DNA from: an uncultured Bacteriovoracaceae bacterium
Lineage (GTDB): Bacteria > Bdellovibrionota > Bacteriovoracia > Bacteriovoracales > Bacteriovoracaceae
Direction: 5' to 3'
Length of the DNA: 64,000 bases
NCBI GenBank assembly: GCA_937931205.1
Contig: CALHBF010000011.1
Coordinates: 1-64,000, forward strand
Within the stretch, counting starts at the first letter, position 1, and every line of letters starts with the position of its first letter. Of the stretch, positions 40,715-49,588 are shown piece after piece. The translations under genes and the position numbers were made by a program. The notes beneath the pieces are model-generated. The model ran no database searches, was not told the origin of the DNA, and saw only the letters and a program-made list of their open reading frames with translations.

Positions 40715-42250
40715 ATGAAGAACTCTAAATGGACATTTTTTATCATTACACTTCTCATGCTCACATCAATTGCATGTCAGGATACGCTTCCTCAGCGTTC
40801 AACGATTAATCCTTCACAAACAACTGATGGTGGAGATGATGATGACACTGAAGAGCCAGTGGAAATTACTCGTCCAACAAATGATATAAAATGGAAAGAT
40901 GATTACTGTATTTGTCGAGATGGAAAGCCGGTTAGCTATAACAACTGTGGCTCTTTCTGCTCAGGAAAAAACACCAATGCCCAAGACATTCTCTATGCCA
41001 CGTTTTCTATTGGAACCAAAGTTCAATTAGGTGGTTTCGGCTCGGTTCATGGATGGTGTTCAGCTATCCTAGAAGCAGAGGGTGCCAACCCTAAGTGTGT
41101 CATCAGAGCAAAAGATGGTTCAGGCAATATCACTGAGATCGATACCGTAATTCCTGATAAATCAAATTCTCTCACGGCCAATGTTTCGGGACTGCTTGCT
41201 GATAATAAGACTTACGTCTTAACACTGGTTGAGAAAACTTCAAGTGCGCAGTCTGACTCAGTTCAGATTGTGAAATTCAGTGAAGATGTGCAGACTCCAA
41301 TTCTTGGCCCTTTAAAACTAAATCCTATCACGCAGTATGCTTGCCTTATCCGTGAGTACTCTCAGGATTCCAATACAGGTGATATCTATTTTGAGAACGC
41401 CTACCGCATGCATTTCTACTTCCAGCCAAGAACTCCTCCAACTCCTGTTACGGCCGGAGTGATTAACCTTATTTGCCATGATATTTTCAATCCTCTCTAT
41501 GGAAAGGTTGATAACGAACTCTATCCTCGTTTTGAAGAAGCTCCAAAGACATATACTTTGTGGGATTCAACTGACCCTCGTTTCTATGATAATGACGGAA
41601 ATGGCGTTGCTGAAATTAACGATATCATCAGACAAAAAACAATTCATAACGGCGGCTCGATCCCAAGTGGAACAGTTTTCTTCAATCAATTCCAATGGGC
41701 AGGAGCTCCTCAATTAACAGATACCGCTGGTAACTCTTCGGCCATGGCGAATCTAGGCTACTATATGGCCCCATGGATTGATCAGACCACTTATCGCTCT
41801 TACTGCTTAAAAGACACACACTATAATTCTAGTAACCCGCTCTTTAGAGCCTTGGGAGATGTTATTCAAGTTGATACTGAGGGACTCTACATCGGTGTAA
41901 AATCCGGAGAAGCGTTTACCGACTCAACAGGGACAACAACAACTGCTCCTGATGACTATATTCTTATTCGAGAAACTGATCTGAAGGATGTATGGTTCTA
42001 CAAAGAAAGTAATGGAACATTGAAGACACCTACAGATGCAAATGTGGCCAATGTCGCCGTTTATTTCTACTACCCGCTCAACAAATCAGCTCCCCATATC
42101 AAAGGGCCAAGCCAGAAGATCTATCGAGTAAGAGGGGCCAATGAACTCAACCAAGATAGTATCAGTAGAGATACGACCAGTAACACGGGGAACTCATCTT
42201 CCCAGTATCCTCCTCACGACCGCAGAATTGGGTGTATTCCAAAGCAATAA
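40715..42250 (+). CDS. Lipoprotein with EF-hand-like loop, unknown
   Basis: 511 aa. Lipobox T-S-I-A-C gives lipidated Cys21. A Thr/Asp/Glu-rich linker (G-G-D-D-D-D-T-E-E) follows, then a globular, Cys-containing domain. A Ca-binding type loop, D-N-D-G-N-G-V-A-E-I-N-D, lies at about residue 290. The C-terminus is low-complexity (Ser/Thr/Asn, then SSQYPPHDRR). No family recognised. Exposed outer-membrane lipoprotein is likely. It converges with no gap on the 208-aa gene. Confidence 0.65.
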   Translation: MKNSKWTFFIITLLMLTSIACQDTLPQRSTINPSQTTDGGDDDDTEEPVEITRPTNDIKWKDDYCICRDGKPVSYNNCGSFCSGKNTNAQDILYATFSIGTKVQLGGFGSVHGWCSAILEAEGANPKCVIRAKDGSGNITEIDTVIPDKSNSLTANVSGLLADNKTYVLTLVEKTSSAQSDSVQIVKFSEDVQTPILGPLKLNPITQYACLIREYSQDSNTGDIYFENAYRMHFYFQPRTPPTPVTAGVINLICHDIFNPLYGKVDNELYPRFEEAPKTYTLWDSTDPRFYDNDGNGVAEINDIIRQKTIHNGGSIPSGTVFFNQFQWAGAPQLTDTAGNSSAMANLGYYMAPWIDQTTYRSYCLKDTHYNSSNPLFRALGDVIQVDTEGLYIGVKSGEAFTDSTGTTTTAPDDYILIRETDLKDVWFYKESNGTLKTPTDANVANVAVYFYYPLNKSAPHIKGPSQKIYRVRGANELNQDSISRDTTSNTGNSSSQYPPHDRRIGCIPKQ

Positions 42251-42877
42251 TTAAAAATGCGATTTTACAACTCTGACGATAGGAGAAAGCTCTTTTTGAA
42301 ATAAGTAAAAAAGAACCCCTATCGTTAGTCCCATGGTCAATAGATTCACCATCATTCGCTGAAAAAAACGAACTAAGAAATTCCCATCAGGGTTTACGAC
42401 CATCTTTTTTAGAATAATGTTCAGAATGAAGAGAATGACGATCCCTAACAGAAAATAAGAAAGCTCCCTCTCCTTTTGAATTAAACGTATAAGGCCTACA
42501 ATAGAATCTCTATCAGTTAAAACGTCAGCTAAAACTGATTCGACCACAGGGAATTTATCCAGTAGTTCATTGAGCTTGGAGCCCTTGAACTGCGCGCGAA
42601 AGATCTCTCTTTTCTTATTCAGTGACATCAGAGAAATGTTGGATTGATTAAAGGCCCTTTCAACGAGTTCTGGAAAACGAGGATCTCTGATGGCGGCGAT
42701 ATCGAAGCGCGTATGCCCAAGCGAGCGAAGCTCATCAGTAAACGAGGGACCTGCTGGAGCTGAGTTTTCAGTTATTTCTTGAATTTCATCAGGAGACTGA
42801 GAGAACTCAACTTCTCCCTCCGCATAGGAGGAAGAAGTTGAGATAAAAAGAATAATTCCTAGAAGGAATGAAATCAT
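42251..42877 (-). CDS. Membrane protein downstream of secF, unknown
   Basis: 208 aa. Signal peptide (to about 19, SSSYA), a periplasmic part, then two membrane helices (about 140-158 and 175-192). Overlaps secF by four bases, so part of the secDF unit. The family is not recognised; it may be an accessory of the translocase or an unrelated passenger. Confidence 0.6.
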   Translation of the reverse strand: MISFLLGIILFISTSSSYAEGEVEFSQSPDEIQEITENSAPAGPSFTDELRSLGHTRFDIAAIRDPRFPELVERAFNQSNISLMSLNKKREIFRAQFKGSKLNELLDKFPVVESVLADVLTDRDSIVGLIRLIQKERELSYFLLGIVILFILNIILKKMVVNPDGNFLVRFFQRMMVNLLTMGLTIGVLFYLFQKELSPIVRVVKSHF

Positions 42878-43755
42878 GCTGTTTTTGGTTTTAGTTTCTC
42901 AAAGAGAACCGTCATTGGAACAGCAATGAAGATTGTCGAGTAAACACCAAGAATAAGACCAACAGTCATTGCAAAGAAGAAATCATGAATAACTGGTCCA
43001 CCCCAAACAAGCATCACCACAGAAACACCTAAAGTAGTTAATGAGGTATTGATAGTACGTGCCATTGTTTCATTAATAGAGCGGTTAATAACTTCAAATG
43101 TGCTTAGACCAGGGTGCTCTTGCTCCACTTCACGAACACGGTCATAAATAACTACCGTATCGTTTACCGAGTAACCGATAATAGCAAGGAGGGCCGCTAC
43201 GATTTGAAGTGAAAACTCTTTTTCAGTAATAATGAACACACCGATAATGATGGCAATATCGTGAATAAGAGCAACAACTGCACCAGGAGCGAATTTGTAA
43301 TCAAAACGAAGGGCCAGATAAATCATGATAGCAATAATCGCCCATGCAATTGCTTTGAAAGCAGATGTTCTTAACTCTTCTCCAGCTTTTGGACCTACGA
43401 TATCAGTCTTTAGGATTTCAAATTTATTATCTGCATAGTTTTGCTTTAAAACATCTTCTACTTTTGCTGATAAAACGTTGAGGTCCATATTATCTGTATC
43501 AAGCTTCAACAGAAATTCATTCTGAGAAGCTTCACCGATTGACTGAAGCTGCGACAGATACAAATCATCAAGTTGATTACGAAGCACACTTGCATCAATA
43601 GTTTTTTCAAACTTCACTTGCATCTCTACTCCACCACGGAAATCTACACCATAGTTCAGACCTTTTGTGAAGAAAAGGACGATTGTCCCAATAACAAGGG
43701 CCAGCGAAAGAAGAGAAAAATATTTAAACAGTTTTACGAAATCGATATTTCTCAT
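42874..43755 (-). CDS. secF: Protein translocase subunit SecF
   Basis: 293 aa. N-terminal helix, periplasmic P4-type domain, then five helices. Conserved Y-G-V-D-F-R-G-G-V, L-R-F-D-Y-K-F-A-P-G-A-V-V-A-L-I-H-D and Y-S-V-N-D-T-V-V-I-Y-D-R. With SecD it uses the proton gradient to help pull exported proteins through Sec. 16 bases after secD. Confidence 0.95.
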   Translation of the reverse strand: MRNIDFVKLFKYFSLLSLALVIGTIVLFFTKGLNYGVDFRGGVEMQVKFEKTIDASVLRNQLDDLYLSQLQSIGEASQNEFLLKLDTDNMDLNVLSAKVEDVLKQNYADNKFEILKTDIVGPKAGEELRTSAFKAIAWAIIAIMIYLALRFDYKFAPGAVVALIHDIAIIIGVFIITEKEFSLQIVAALLAIIGYSVNDTVVIYDRVREVEQEHPGLSTFEVINRSINETMARTINTSLTTLGVSVVMLVWGGPVIHDFFFAMTVGLILGVYSTIFIAVPMTVLFEKLKPKTA

Positions 43756-43771
43756 AATTTTATCCTTAAAA

Positions 43772-45481
43772 TTAAATGCTCAGTTTTTTCTTCTCAGGTT
43801 TTACATACCAGTCAAACATCACTTTAGAAGCAAAGTAAGAAGTATAAACCGTAGTAGTAATACCGATGAGTAGAGTTACTGCAAATCCACGAACTGGACC
43901 TGTACCGAAGTTTAGTAGACAAAGCCCTGCTAAAGCAGTTGTGATGTTAGCATCAAGAATCGCCCAAAAAGCTTTATCAAAACCGGTCTTCATCGCCTCA
44001 TAAGGAGAAGCTCCAGCTCTTAACTCTTCTCTGATTCTTTCGTAAATAATGATATTACCATCAACGGCCATGGCCACTGTAAGAGCGATACCTGCGATAC
44101 CCGGTAGAGAAAGTGTTGCACCAACCATAACAAGGATAGCGAGAGTAAAGATAACGTTGAAAAGAATAGTTATTGCAGCAATTGTTCCTGACTTCTTGTA
44201 ATACCCAATCATGAATACGAAAACAAGAAGTGAACCGATTATAGCAGCAACTTCGGCGCGATCAATAGCATCCTGACCTAAAGATGGACCAACAATACGT
44301 TGCTCTTCAAAAACAAGCTCAACAGGAAGAGCACCGGCACGAAGTACCAGAGCAAGATCACGAGCTTCACTCATAACCGTGTTATAATCCCCTGTTCCCA
44401 GAGTAATCTGAGCAGATCCCCCAGCAATTTTCGCTTGAACAACCGGAGCTGAATAAACGTTCTCATCGAGAACAATCGCCAGACGTTTACCAATATTAGC
44501 ACCAGTGATTTGTTCAAAAATTTTGGCACCACTCGCTTTAAAATCTAGTGAGACATAAGGACGGTTTTGTTCAGGATCAATGGCCACTCTCGCTTCCTGC
44601 AGCTCTTCACCGGTAAGTGAAGAAGTTGCTTCAATGAGATATGGCTCAAGATTAGTGATTTCATTTGAAACCTTATTGACCTCTTTTGCAAAACTTAGCT
44701 GATGACCAGCAGGAAGTTTATCTGCAAGATGAGCATTTACTTTTGTTACATAATCAGAAAAACGCTCACCTTTGTTAAAAGTGATGCCTGCTGCTTTTAC
44801 TTCATCCATCCACTGAGAAAGAACAGCTGGATTGATTGAATCATTAACAAACTTAAACTCAAGCTTTGCTGTTTTACCGATAAGCTCTTTCGCTCTATCG
44901 ATATCTTTTACACCCGGAAGCTGAACAACAATTCTGTCGCGACCTTGTGAAACAATTTCTGGCTCAGTTACACCAAATTCATCAATACGGTTTCTGATAA
45001 CTTCGATTGATTTTGAAACGGCCGTTTCTTCAATTTCACGAAGGTAATCACGAGAAAGACCGTAAGTGAGAGTGTTTGAGCTATCTTGAGTTAAACGAAG
45101 CGGATAACTGAAATACTCGCGGATCTTTGATTTAGCTTTATCCAGATCACTTGGATTGCTAACTGTGAGTGAAACTTTTGGATCATTGCCATCTTTCGCA
45201 TCAACATTTCCTAAAGTAGCGGCAATACCGTTCTCTTCAAGAACTTTGATTGAACGACGAACCTGACCTTGAATCTCATCACGATAAACTTTATCAAAGT
45301 CGATCCCTAAAACCATGTAGAGACCACCCTGAAGGTCTAGCCCTAGGTTGATTTTTTGCTTTACTGGGAAAGCGCTTTTCTCATTTAGATTGAAAAGTGT
45401 AGGTGTCACAGTCATGAGGGCCCCAAGGACCAACACTGACATTAAACTAAAACGAAACCACCATCCTCTGGCCATGTTCAC
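43772..45481 (-). CDS. secD: Protein translocase subunit SecD
   Basis: 569 aa. N-terminal helix, I-N-L-G-L-D-L-Q-G-G-L-Y-M-V, large periplasmic domain with V-I-R-N-R-I-D-E-F-G-V-T-E-P and G-R-D-R-I-V-V-Q-L-P-G. Five C-terminal helices with A-M-A-V-D-G-N-I-I-I-Y-E-R-I-R-E-E. Partner of SecF. A hairpin lies between tatA and secD, so secD may have its own promoter in 45482-45576. Confidence 0.95.
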   Translation of the reverse strand: MNMARGWWFRFSLMSVLVLGALMTVTPTLFNLNEKSAFPVKQKINLGLDLQGGLYMVLGIDFDKVYRDEIQGQVRRSIKVLEENGIAATLGNVDAKDGNDPKVSLTVSNPSDLDKAKSKIREYFSYPLRLTQDSSNTLTYGLSRDYLREIEETAVSKSIEVIRNRIDEFGVTEPEIVSQGRDRIVVQLPGVKDIDRAKELIGKTAKLEFKFVNDSINPAVLSQWMDEVKAAGITFNKGERFSDYVTKVNAHLADKLPAGHQLSFAKEVNKVSNEITNLEPYLIEATSSLTGEELQEARVAIDPEQNRPYVSLDFKASGAKIFEQITGANIGKRLAIVLDENVYSAPVVQAKIAGGSAQITLGTGDYNTVMSEARDLALVLRAGALPVELVFEEQRIVGPSLGQDAIDRAEVAAIIGSLLVFVFMIGYYKKSGTIAAITILFNVIFTLAILVMVGATLSLPGIAGIALTVAMAVDGNIIIYERIREELRAGASPYEAMKTGFDKAFWAILDANITTALAGLCLLNFGTGPVRGFAVTLLIGITTTVYTSYFASKVMFDWYVKPEKKKLSI

Positions 45482-45576
45482 TCCGTGTCATATTGGGTAA
45501 TAAACGATTAAATCAGAAAAAATTCTAATCAATTTGAAAGGTATGAGCAAATAATTACGACGATTTAATAGATAAT

Positions 45577-45595
45577 GCGGCCCAGCAAGGGCCGC
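45577..45595 (-). other. GC-rich hairpin between tatA and secD
   Basis: GCGGCCC, loop AGCAA, GGGCCGC. Begins seven bases after the tatA stop in transcript direction. ATTATC follows, not a U-tract. Candidate terminator or 3' stabiliser separating tgt-yajC-tatA from secDF. Confidence 0.65.
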
Positions 45596-45601
45596 AAAAG
45601 A

Positions 45602-45877
45602 TTATGAGTTTTTGTGAGTTTCAGATTTTTCAGTCACAACTTGGGCATCAGCAACTTCAGTTTTAGCTGGAGCTTCAATACTTGGAGCTGCTTTTTTCTC
45701 TTCTTCAGTAGGGTTTGCTGCTTCGTTCATAGAATCAGTAAAACCCTTTGTGGCCTTTTGGAATTCACGAAGTCCTTGGCCTAGACCCTTAGCAAGCTCA
45801 GGAAGCTTCTTTGGTCCAATAAAGATAAGAGCAATTAAAAAAATAAGGAGTAATTCACCAAAACCTAGTCCGAACAT
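45602..45877 (-). CDS. tatA: Twin-arginine translocase subunit TatA/TatE
   Basis: 91 aa. Short N-terminal membrane helix (F-G-L-G-F-G-E-L-L-L-I-F-L-I-A-L-I-F-I), hinge G-P-K-K-L-P-E-L-A-K-G-L-G amphipathic helix, then an acidic Ala/Glu/Lys tail. Forms the pore of Tat export. Two bases after yajC. No tatC in the window. Confidence 0.92.
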   Translation of the reverse strand: MFGLGFGELLLIFLIALIFIGPKKLPELAKGLGQGLREFQKATKGFTDSMNEAANPTEEEKKAAPSIEAPAKTEVADAQVVTEKSETHKNS

Positions 45878-45879
45878 AC

Positions 45880-46215
45880 TTACTTCTTTTCAGCCAGAAG
45901 CTGAGTTGCAGACCCACCAATGTGAGACTTTAAGATTTTAAGTTTTGCACCACTTTCAAGCTCAAGCGTAACAACTTTATCGGCAATTCCAGTGATTTTC
46001 CCTAGGATACCAGATTTTGTGAAAACTTCATCACCATGAGCTAGTTTATCAAGAAAGCTTTGCTCTTCTTGAACTTTCTTCTTCTGAGGACGAATCATCA
46101 GAAAGTACATAACGAGAAATATAAGTACGAAAGGTACAAATTGCATGAACGGAGATTGTTGCGCAGCACCGGCAGCAGCTTCTTGTGCATAAGCAGATGA
46201 AAAGATTTCAAACAT
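45880..46215 (-). CDS. yajC: YajC, SecDF-associated membrane protein
   Basis: 111 aa from the ATG at 46215, preceded by AAGGA at good spacing. An in-frame codon at 46236 overlaps tgt and is less likely. Short N-terminus with Ala-rich stretch, one helix ending M-I-R-P-Q-K-K-K, then L-A-H-G-D-E-V-F-T-K-S-G-I-L-G-K-I, the YajC signature. Gene order tgt-yajC-sec is widely conserved. Confidence 0.93.
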   Translation of the reverse strand: MFEIFSSAYAQEAAAGAAQQSPFMQFVPFVLIFLVMYFLMIRPQKKKVQEEQSFLDKLAHGDEVFTKSGILGKITGIADKVVTLELESGAKLKILKSHIGGSATQLLAEKK

Positions 46216-46226
46216 GTTAATTCCTT

Positions 46227-47339
46227 TTATTCCCAACGGTTAGAAGTGTAATTGTTATAAAATTTCCGATAATAATCGTCAAATTGATCAGCAAAAATAG
46301 CGGCTCTCGCTTCTTTTACCATTTTCAAATAGAAATGGATATTGTGATAACTGATTAATTGCCCAGCAAGGTACTCACCTACATTAAATAAATGTCGAAT
46401 ATAACTGCGGCTATAACGAGAACATACCTGACAGTCACATTCAATATCCGGCGGTAGCTGATCTTCTAGGAAGCGCGCTTTTTTAACATTTAGCGGGCCA
46501 TGAGTTGTTAAAAATTGTCCGTTACGAGCATTTCTCGTTGGAAGAACGCAATCAAACATATCAAGCCCGGCCTTAATGCCATTTAAAACATCAAGTGGCT
46601 TTCCTACACCCATTAAATATCTTGGTTTATCTTCTGGCATCGTGGGAACGAAGTTCGCACAAAATTCCACCATCTCTTCATTCTTCTCACCCACTGACAG
46701 TCCGCCGAGAGCGTAGCCATCAAAGCCCAGCTCTTTGAGTCCTTCCATGCTCTCAGTTCGAAGATCCTGATGAAGTCCCCCTTGGATAATACCAAAGAGG
46801 TGCTGATGTGGTTTTAGTTCAACGGTTTTGCAACGCTTGGCCCACCTGTGAGTCAGCTGCATTGATTTTGCCAGAGCATCCTTAGTGGCCGGAAGCTTTG
46901 GACACTCGTCAAAGGCCATGACGATATCAGACCCAAGAGCGCGCTGAATCTCCATGGATTTTTCTGGAGTAATAAGATGTTTAGAACCATCGATATGAGA
47001 CTGAAAGGTCACCCCTTCTTCAGTAAGCTTGTTGATGTCAGAAAGAGAAAAAACCTGATAGCCGCCGGAATCAGTGAGAATTGGGCGCTTCCAGCTCATG
47101 AATTTATGCAAACCACCCATCTTCTCAATCAACTGATGTCCAGGACGAAGATAGAGGTGATAGGTATTTCCTAAGATGATTTGGGCATTTAAGCGTTCGA
47201 GGTCTTCCTGCCAAAGAGTCTTAACTGAGGCGCGAGTTCCCACTGGCATAAAGATGGGAGTTTCAATAACTCCATGTTCAGTGTGGATGCGGCCAGCACG
47301 GGCCTTGCCACTTTGGGCCTGTAATTCATAAAAATTCAT
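46227..47339 (-). CDS. tgt: tRNA-guanine transglycosylase (queuine/preQ1)
   Basis: 370 aa. T-D-S-G-G-Y-Q-V-F-S-L, M-A-F-D-E-C-P, G-G-L-S-V-G-E and the nucleophile region F-D-C-V-L-P-T-R-N-A-R-N-G. Zinc site C-D-C-Q-V-C with downstream H. Exchanges G34 for preQ1 in GUN-decoding tRNAs. queA, the next enzyme of the path, is also in this window (52509-53570). Confidence 0.95.
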   Translation of the reverse strand: MNFYELQAQSGKARAGRIHTEHGVIETPIFMPVGTRASVKTLWQEDLERLNAQIILGNTYHLYLRPGHQLIEKMGGLHKFMSWKRPILTDSGGYQVFSLSDINKLTEEGVTFQSHIDGSKHLITPEKSMEIQRALGSDIVMAFDECPKLPATKDALAKSMQLTHRWAKRCKTVELKPHQHLFGIIQGGLHQDLRTESMEGLKELGFDGYALGGLSVGEKNEEMVEFCANFVPTMPEDKPRYLMGVGKPLDVLNGIKAGLDMFDCVLPTRNARNGQFLTTHGPLNVKKARFLEDQLPPDIECDCQVCSRYSRSYIRHLFNVGEYLAGQLISYHNIHFYLKMVKEARAAIFADQFDDYYRKFYNNYTSNRWE

Positions 47340-47366
47340 AGGCCCAAATTACACAAGTAGCTGGAT

Positions 47367-47597
47367 TTAGTCCATCTTAACTTCTTTAAACCTACGTCGT
47401 TGTTTTTCGGTGATTTTAAGGCCTCCGACAATCAAAAAGACAGCTGCTGGGCCATGAAAGGCCATCATGTATTCCGGCATTCCTAATACTCGTTTAAAGT
47501 AAATGCCTACAATAATAAGAATAGCAAAAAAAGAAAGATGAATAGATCCCGTAATGAGACTTACTCTGTCTTGTTTTTCATAATTTTTCTCGTCCAT
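47367..47597 (-). CDS. Small two-helix membrane protein of the cbb3 operon
   Basis: 76 aa with two hydrophobic segments (about 12-34 and 44-60) and a basic C-terminus (KQRRRFKEVKMD). Overlaps the preceding 115-aa gene by 37 bases. Unknown family. Last gene of the oxidase cluster. Confidence 0.6.
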   Translation of the reverse strand: MDEKNYEKQDRVSLITGSIHLSFFAILIIVGIYFKRVLGMPEYMMAFHGPAAVFLIVGGLKITEKQRRRFKEVKMD

Positions 47598-47908
47598 AAA
47601 ACGACTCCTCCCATCACGATGAGAAATAAAATAAAAAAGAATCCAAACTCATTTTTAAAGTCCAGATACTCATGCTGACTAACATTCAACACTTCATGTT
47701 TAATGGTTTGTCCATCTTGAATGGTTAATCGGTACTCTCCCGGCAGACGGAAATAAATTTGCGCTGACTTTACCTGCTGACCTTTGAGTTCAATATCACC
47801 GATCCCATCAACTTTAAGTTTCGGCCGATGCTCAAACTCTTTCACTTCAATCGTTATTGGAATTGAAGTGGTGAGATCACTCTTCGGATAAATGCTGTAA
47901 TTCATCAT
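47561..47908 (-). CDS. Membrane protein with beta-type domain, cbb3 operon
   Basis: 115 aa. Periplasmic or cytoplasmic beta-rich domain (about 12-80), one C-terminal membrane helix (about 88-108), basic tail. The layout is like a FixH-type or copper-chaperone domain but with the helix at the other end; no metal-ligand motif is visible. Assignment open. Overlaps both neighbours. Confidence 0.55.
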   Translation of the reverse strand: MMNYSIYPKSDLTTSIPITIEVKEFEHRPKLKVDGIGDIELKGQQVKSAQIYFRLPGEYRLTIQDGQTIKHEVLNVSQHEYLDFKNEFGFFFILFLIVMGGVVLWTRKIMKNKTE

Positions 47909-48059
47909 CCAATCTTTTTTCCATCTGTTTATTGATACCGCTGGAATACTTTTTAGTTATATAAACAATCACCCCAATACCAATGACAACACTCAGTTCA
48001 AGCAAATGAATGAGAGTCTCAAAAGTAGCAGGGTCCATCAGTTCATTGTTATTCTGCAT
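47877..48059 (-). CDS. Small single-helix membrane protein, cbb3 operon
   Basis: 60 aa from the ATG at 48059, which follows GGGAGATAAAA; a start at 48095 would overlap the upstream gene further. One helix (LLELSVVIGIGVIVYI), then a charged cytoplasmic tail. The size and layout recall CcoQ, but no sequence signature supports that name. Confidence 0.6.
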   Translation of the reverse strand: MQNNNELMDPATFETLIHLLELSVVIGIGVIVYITKKYSSGINKQMEKRLDDELQHLSEE

Positions 48060-48966
48060 TTTTATCTCCCAACCAAACAATCGAATTAAAACCAACGCTC
48101 AAGATCCCCTCTCCCAGAGGGGATTGATAGTTCTTCGGGATAAGAATCAAAGACTGTAAGTCGCGTCTTTCAGGAGATTTCACTAAATAGATTGCATCAT
48201 TGCTCAGAGGTAAATTCCAACTCTCACCCAAGCGTAATTGAGCAAGACGAACATACTTCCATTTCACACGATGCTCAGCGATCTTGAGTTCATAAAGTCT
48301 GATATCAATCACTGAGCTTTTATTGTTTTTTACAATAAAATGCTCATTAAAATGAATGGCACGATTTCCAAGCTCCCAAACTGATACTTCAGACAAAATA
48401 GGCAAAGATCCCGGAAGCTTTACTTGAAAATCTTCCTCATGCATCTGAATACTTCGCTGGCTTGTTCGACTTTTCTCGGGAGATTCAACCTTGATCAGAG
48501 AAAAAATTGCTCCCAGTGCCAGTGAAGCAACAAGGGCCACCACTAGCGTGAGAGATTTTTTTTCTTTTCTCACAAAAGGATGAACAAAATATAAAAAAAC
48601 GATTGTCGTCACTTGAGTCAGGATCAAACTAAAAAGTCCCCATTTCCCTAAGGTCATCGCTCCGTGAACAACCTGAATGACAGTGAGTCCCCATAAAAAG
48701 GAATAAAAACCTAAGCTCAGGGATTTATTTTTTTTCAGCTCATAAAGTCCATAGAAATGAACGACAAAGGACCATGAAATATCATGGTAAAAAATATCTC
48801 CACGAAATAAATTCCCTACGAATGGAATTAAAAACTGGTGCAGCGTCAGATAGACAACAAGAAGAACATACAGAAGATCAATAAATTTCAATCGAAGTGT
48901 TTGTGACTCTTCTTGAGTAAATGTTCTCTTCTGCGGTTCTTCTATCGTAATCATTTGTTCAGCCAT
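48049..48966 (-). CDS. Multi-helix membrane protein of the cbb3 operon, unknown
   Basis: 305 aa. About five membrane helices in the first 160 residues (including LLYVLLVVYLTLHQFLIPFVG and LVVALVASLALGAIFSL). A soluble C-terminal domain (about 165-305) rich in beta strands and Trp/Leu follows, perhaps periplasmic. No haem or Fe-S motifs, so not CcoG. Possibly an oxidase assembly or maturation factor by context. Start overlaps the 52-aa gene. Confidence 0.55.
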   Translation of the reverse strand: MAEQMITIEEPQKRTFTQEESQTLRLKFIDLLYVLLVVYLTLHQFLIPFVGNLFRGDIFYHDISWSFVVHFYGLYELKKNKSLSLGFYSFLWGLTVIQVVHGAMTLGKWGLFSLILTQVTTIVFLYFVHPFVRKEKKSLTLVVALVASLALGAIFSLIKVESPEKSRTSQRSIQMHEEDFQVKLPGSLPILSEVSVWELGNRAIHFNEHFIVKNNKSSVIDIRLYELKIAEHRVKWKYVRLAQLRLGESWNLPLSNDAIYLVKSPERRDLQSLILIPKNYQSPLGEGILSVGFNSIVWLGDKNAE

Positions 48967-49109
48967 ACCTGTAAATCAGGCCACATAAATTTAACGAGAT
49001 AAATAACAGCTAAAATAATAAATGTCGGCCACACCAACCTGATAAATAGAGGAATGGAATGCCCTTCACCGTGATGAAAATCTCTTTCATCTAATTTCTT
49101 TTCACTCAT
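48951..49109 (-). CDS. 52-aa single-helix membrane protein, cbb3 operon
   Basis: ATG at 49109 (overlapping the end of the 75-aa gene) to TGA at 48951 (inside the start of the 305-aa gene). Charged N-terminus with a His pair (DFHHGEGHS), then a helix (about 21-40) and W-P-D-L-Q-V-W-L-N-K. Tight overlap at both ends and a good membrane helix support a real gene. Small size recalls accessory subunits (CcoQ/CcoS-like), but it is not assignable. Confidence 0.65.
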   Translation of the reverse strand: MSEKKLDERDFHHGEGHSIPLFIRLVWPTFIILAVIYLVKFMWPDLQVWLNK

Positions 49110-49329
49110 GCTGCTCCCCTTCGAGTTCTAATACTTTTCCCTTAACTTCCAAACTTTCAACATTACTAAAGTAGCCCTTAAAGTACGCACCTACTGCAAT
49201 ACAGATGGAAGCGAAAACCAGTCCACCAATAACGATGATAAGGAAGGCCTTCAGCTCTTCGGAATCTACGTTACAGTAGAAACAAAAAGAGCCTCCTTTA
49301 AAATAATCAGAGAGCTTTTTTAAGTTCAT
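49102..49329 (-). CDS. Small membrane protein with CxxC-like pair, cbb3 operon
   Basis: 75 aa from the ATG at 49329 (GAGG upstream). N-terminus contains F-C-F-Y-C-N, then a membrane helix (about 26-49) and an acidic tail (V-K-G-K-V-L-E-L-E-G-E). The Cys pair could bind metal or form a disulphide. Overlaps the 92-aa gene by 23 bases. Function unknown. Confidence 0.6.
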   Translation of the reverse strand: MNLKKLSDYFKGGSFCFYCNVDSEELKAFLIIVIGGLVFASICIAVGAYFKGYFSNVESLEVKGKVLELEGEQHE

Positions 49330-49585
49330 CTTTTTCAACCTCAAATACTTTCATCTTGATACCTTCAATGTCCTCGTCATACACGACGTGAGCACGAACG
49401 AAGGCAGCGATCTGAAAGATAAGAAAAGCAAAGCACATAATGGCATAGCCACCGCCGATAAAGATGATGGCGCGATTCATCTCTGAGTAGTGAACTACCC
49501 AGAGAAAAATCATTGAAATCGAAAATACGGCGGTAGCAATAAGAAGAGGTACTTTAAAGAACTTCTTATTTAAATCCTTGCTCAT
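49307..49585 (-). CDS. Small two-helix membrane protein, cbb3 operon
   Basis: 92 aa. Two helices (about 12-30 and 38-60), charged C-terminus ending KDELKKAL. Three bases after ccoO. Similar in position and size to CcoQ/CcoS-type proteins, but no signature was found. Confidence 0.6.
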   Translation of the reverse strand: MSKDLNKKFFKVPLLIATAVFSISMIFLWVVHYSEMNRAIIFIGGGYAIMCFAFLIFQIAAFVRAHVVYDEDIEGIKMKVFEVEKDELKKAL

Positions 49586-49588
49586 AAA

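Noticed and set aside
48049..48966. CcoG (cbb3 assembly ferredoxin)
   Set aside because: Helix layout is similar at first sight, but there are no Cys-rich ferredoxin motifs.
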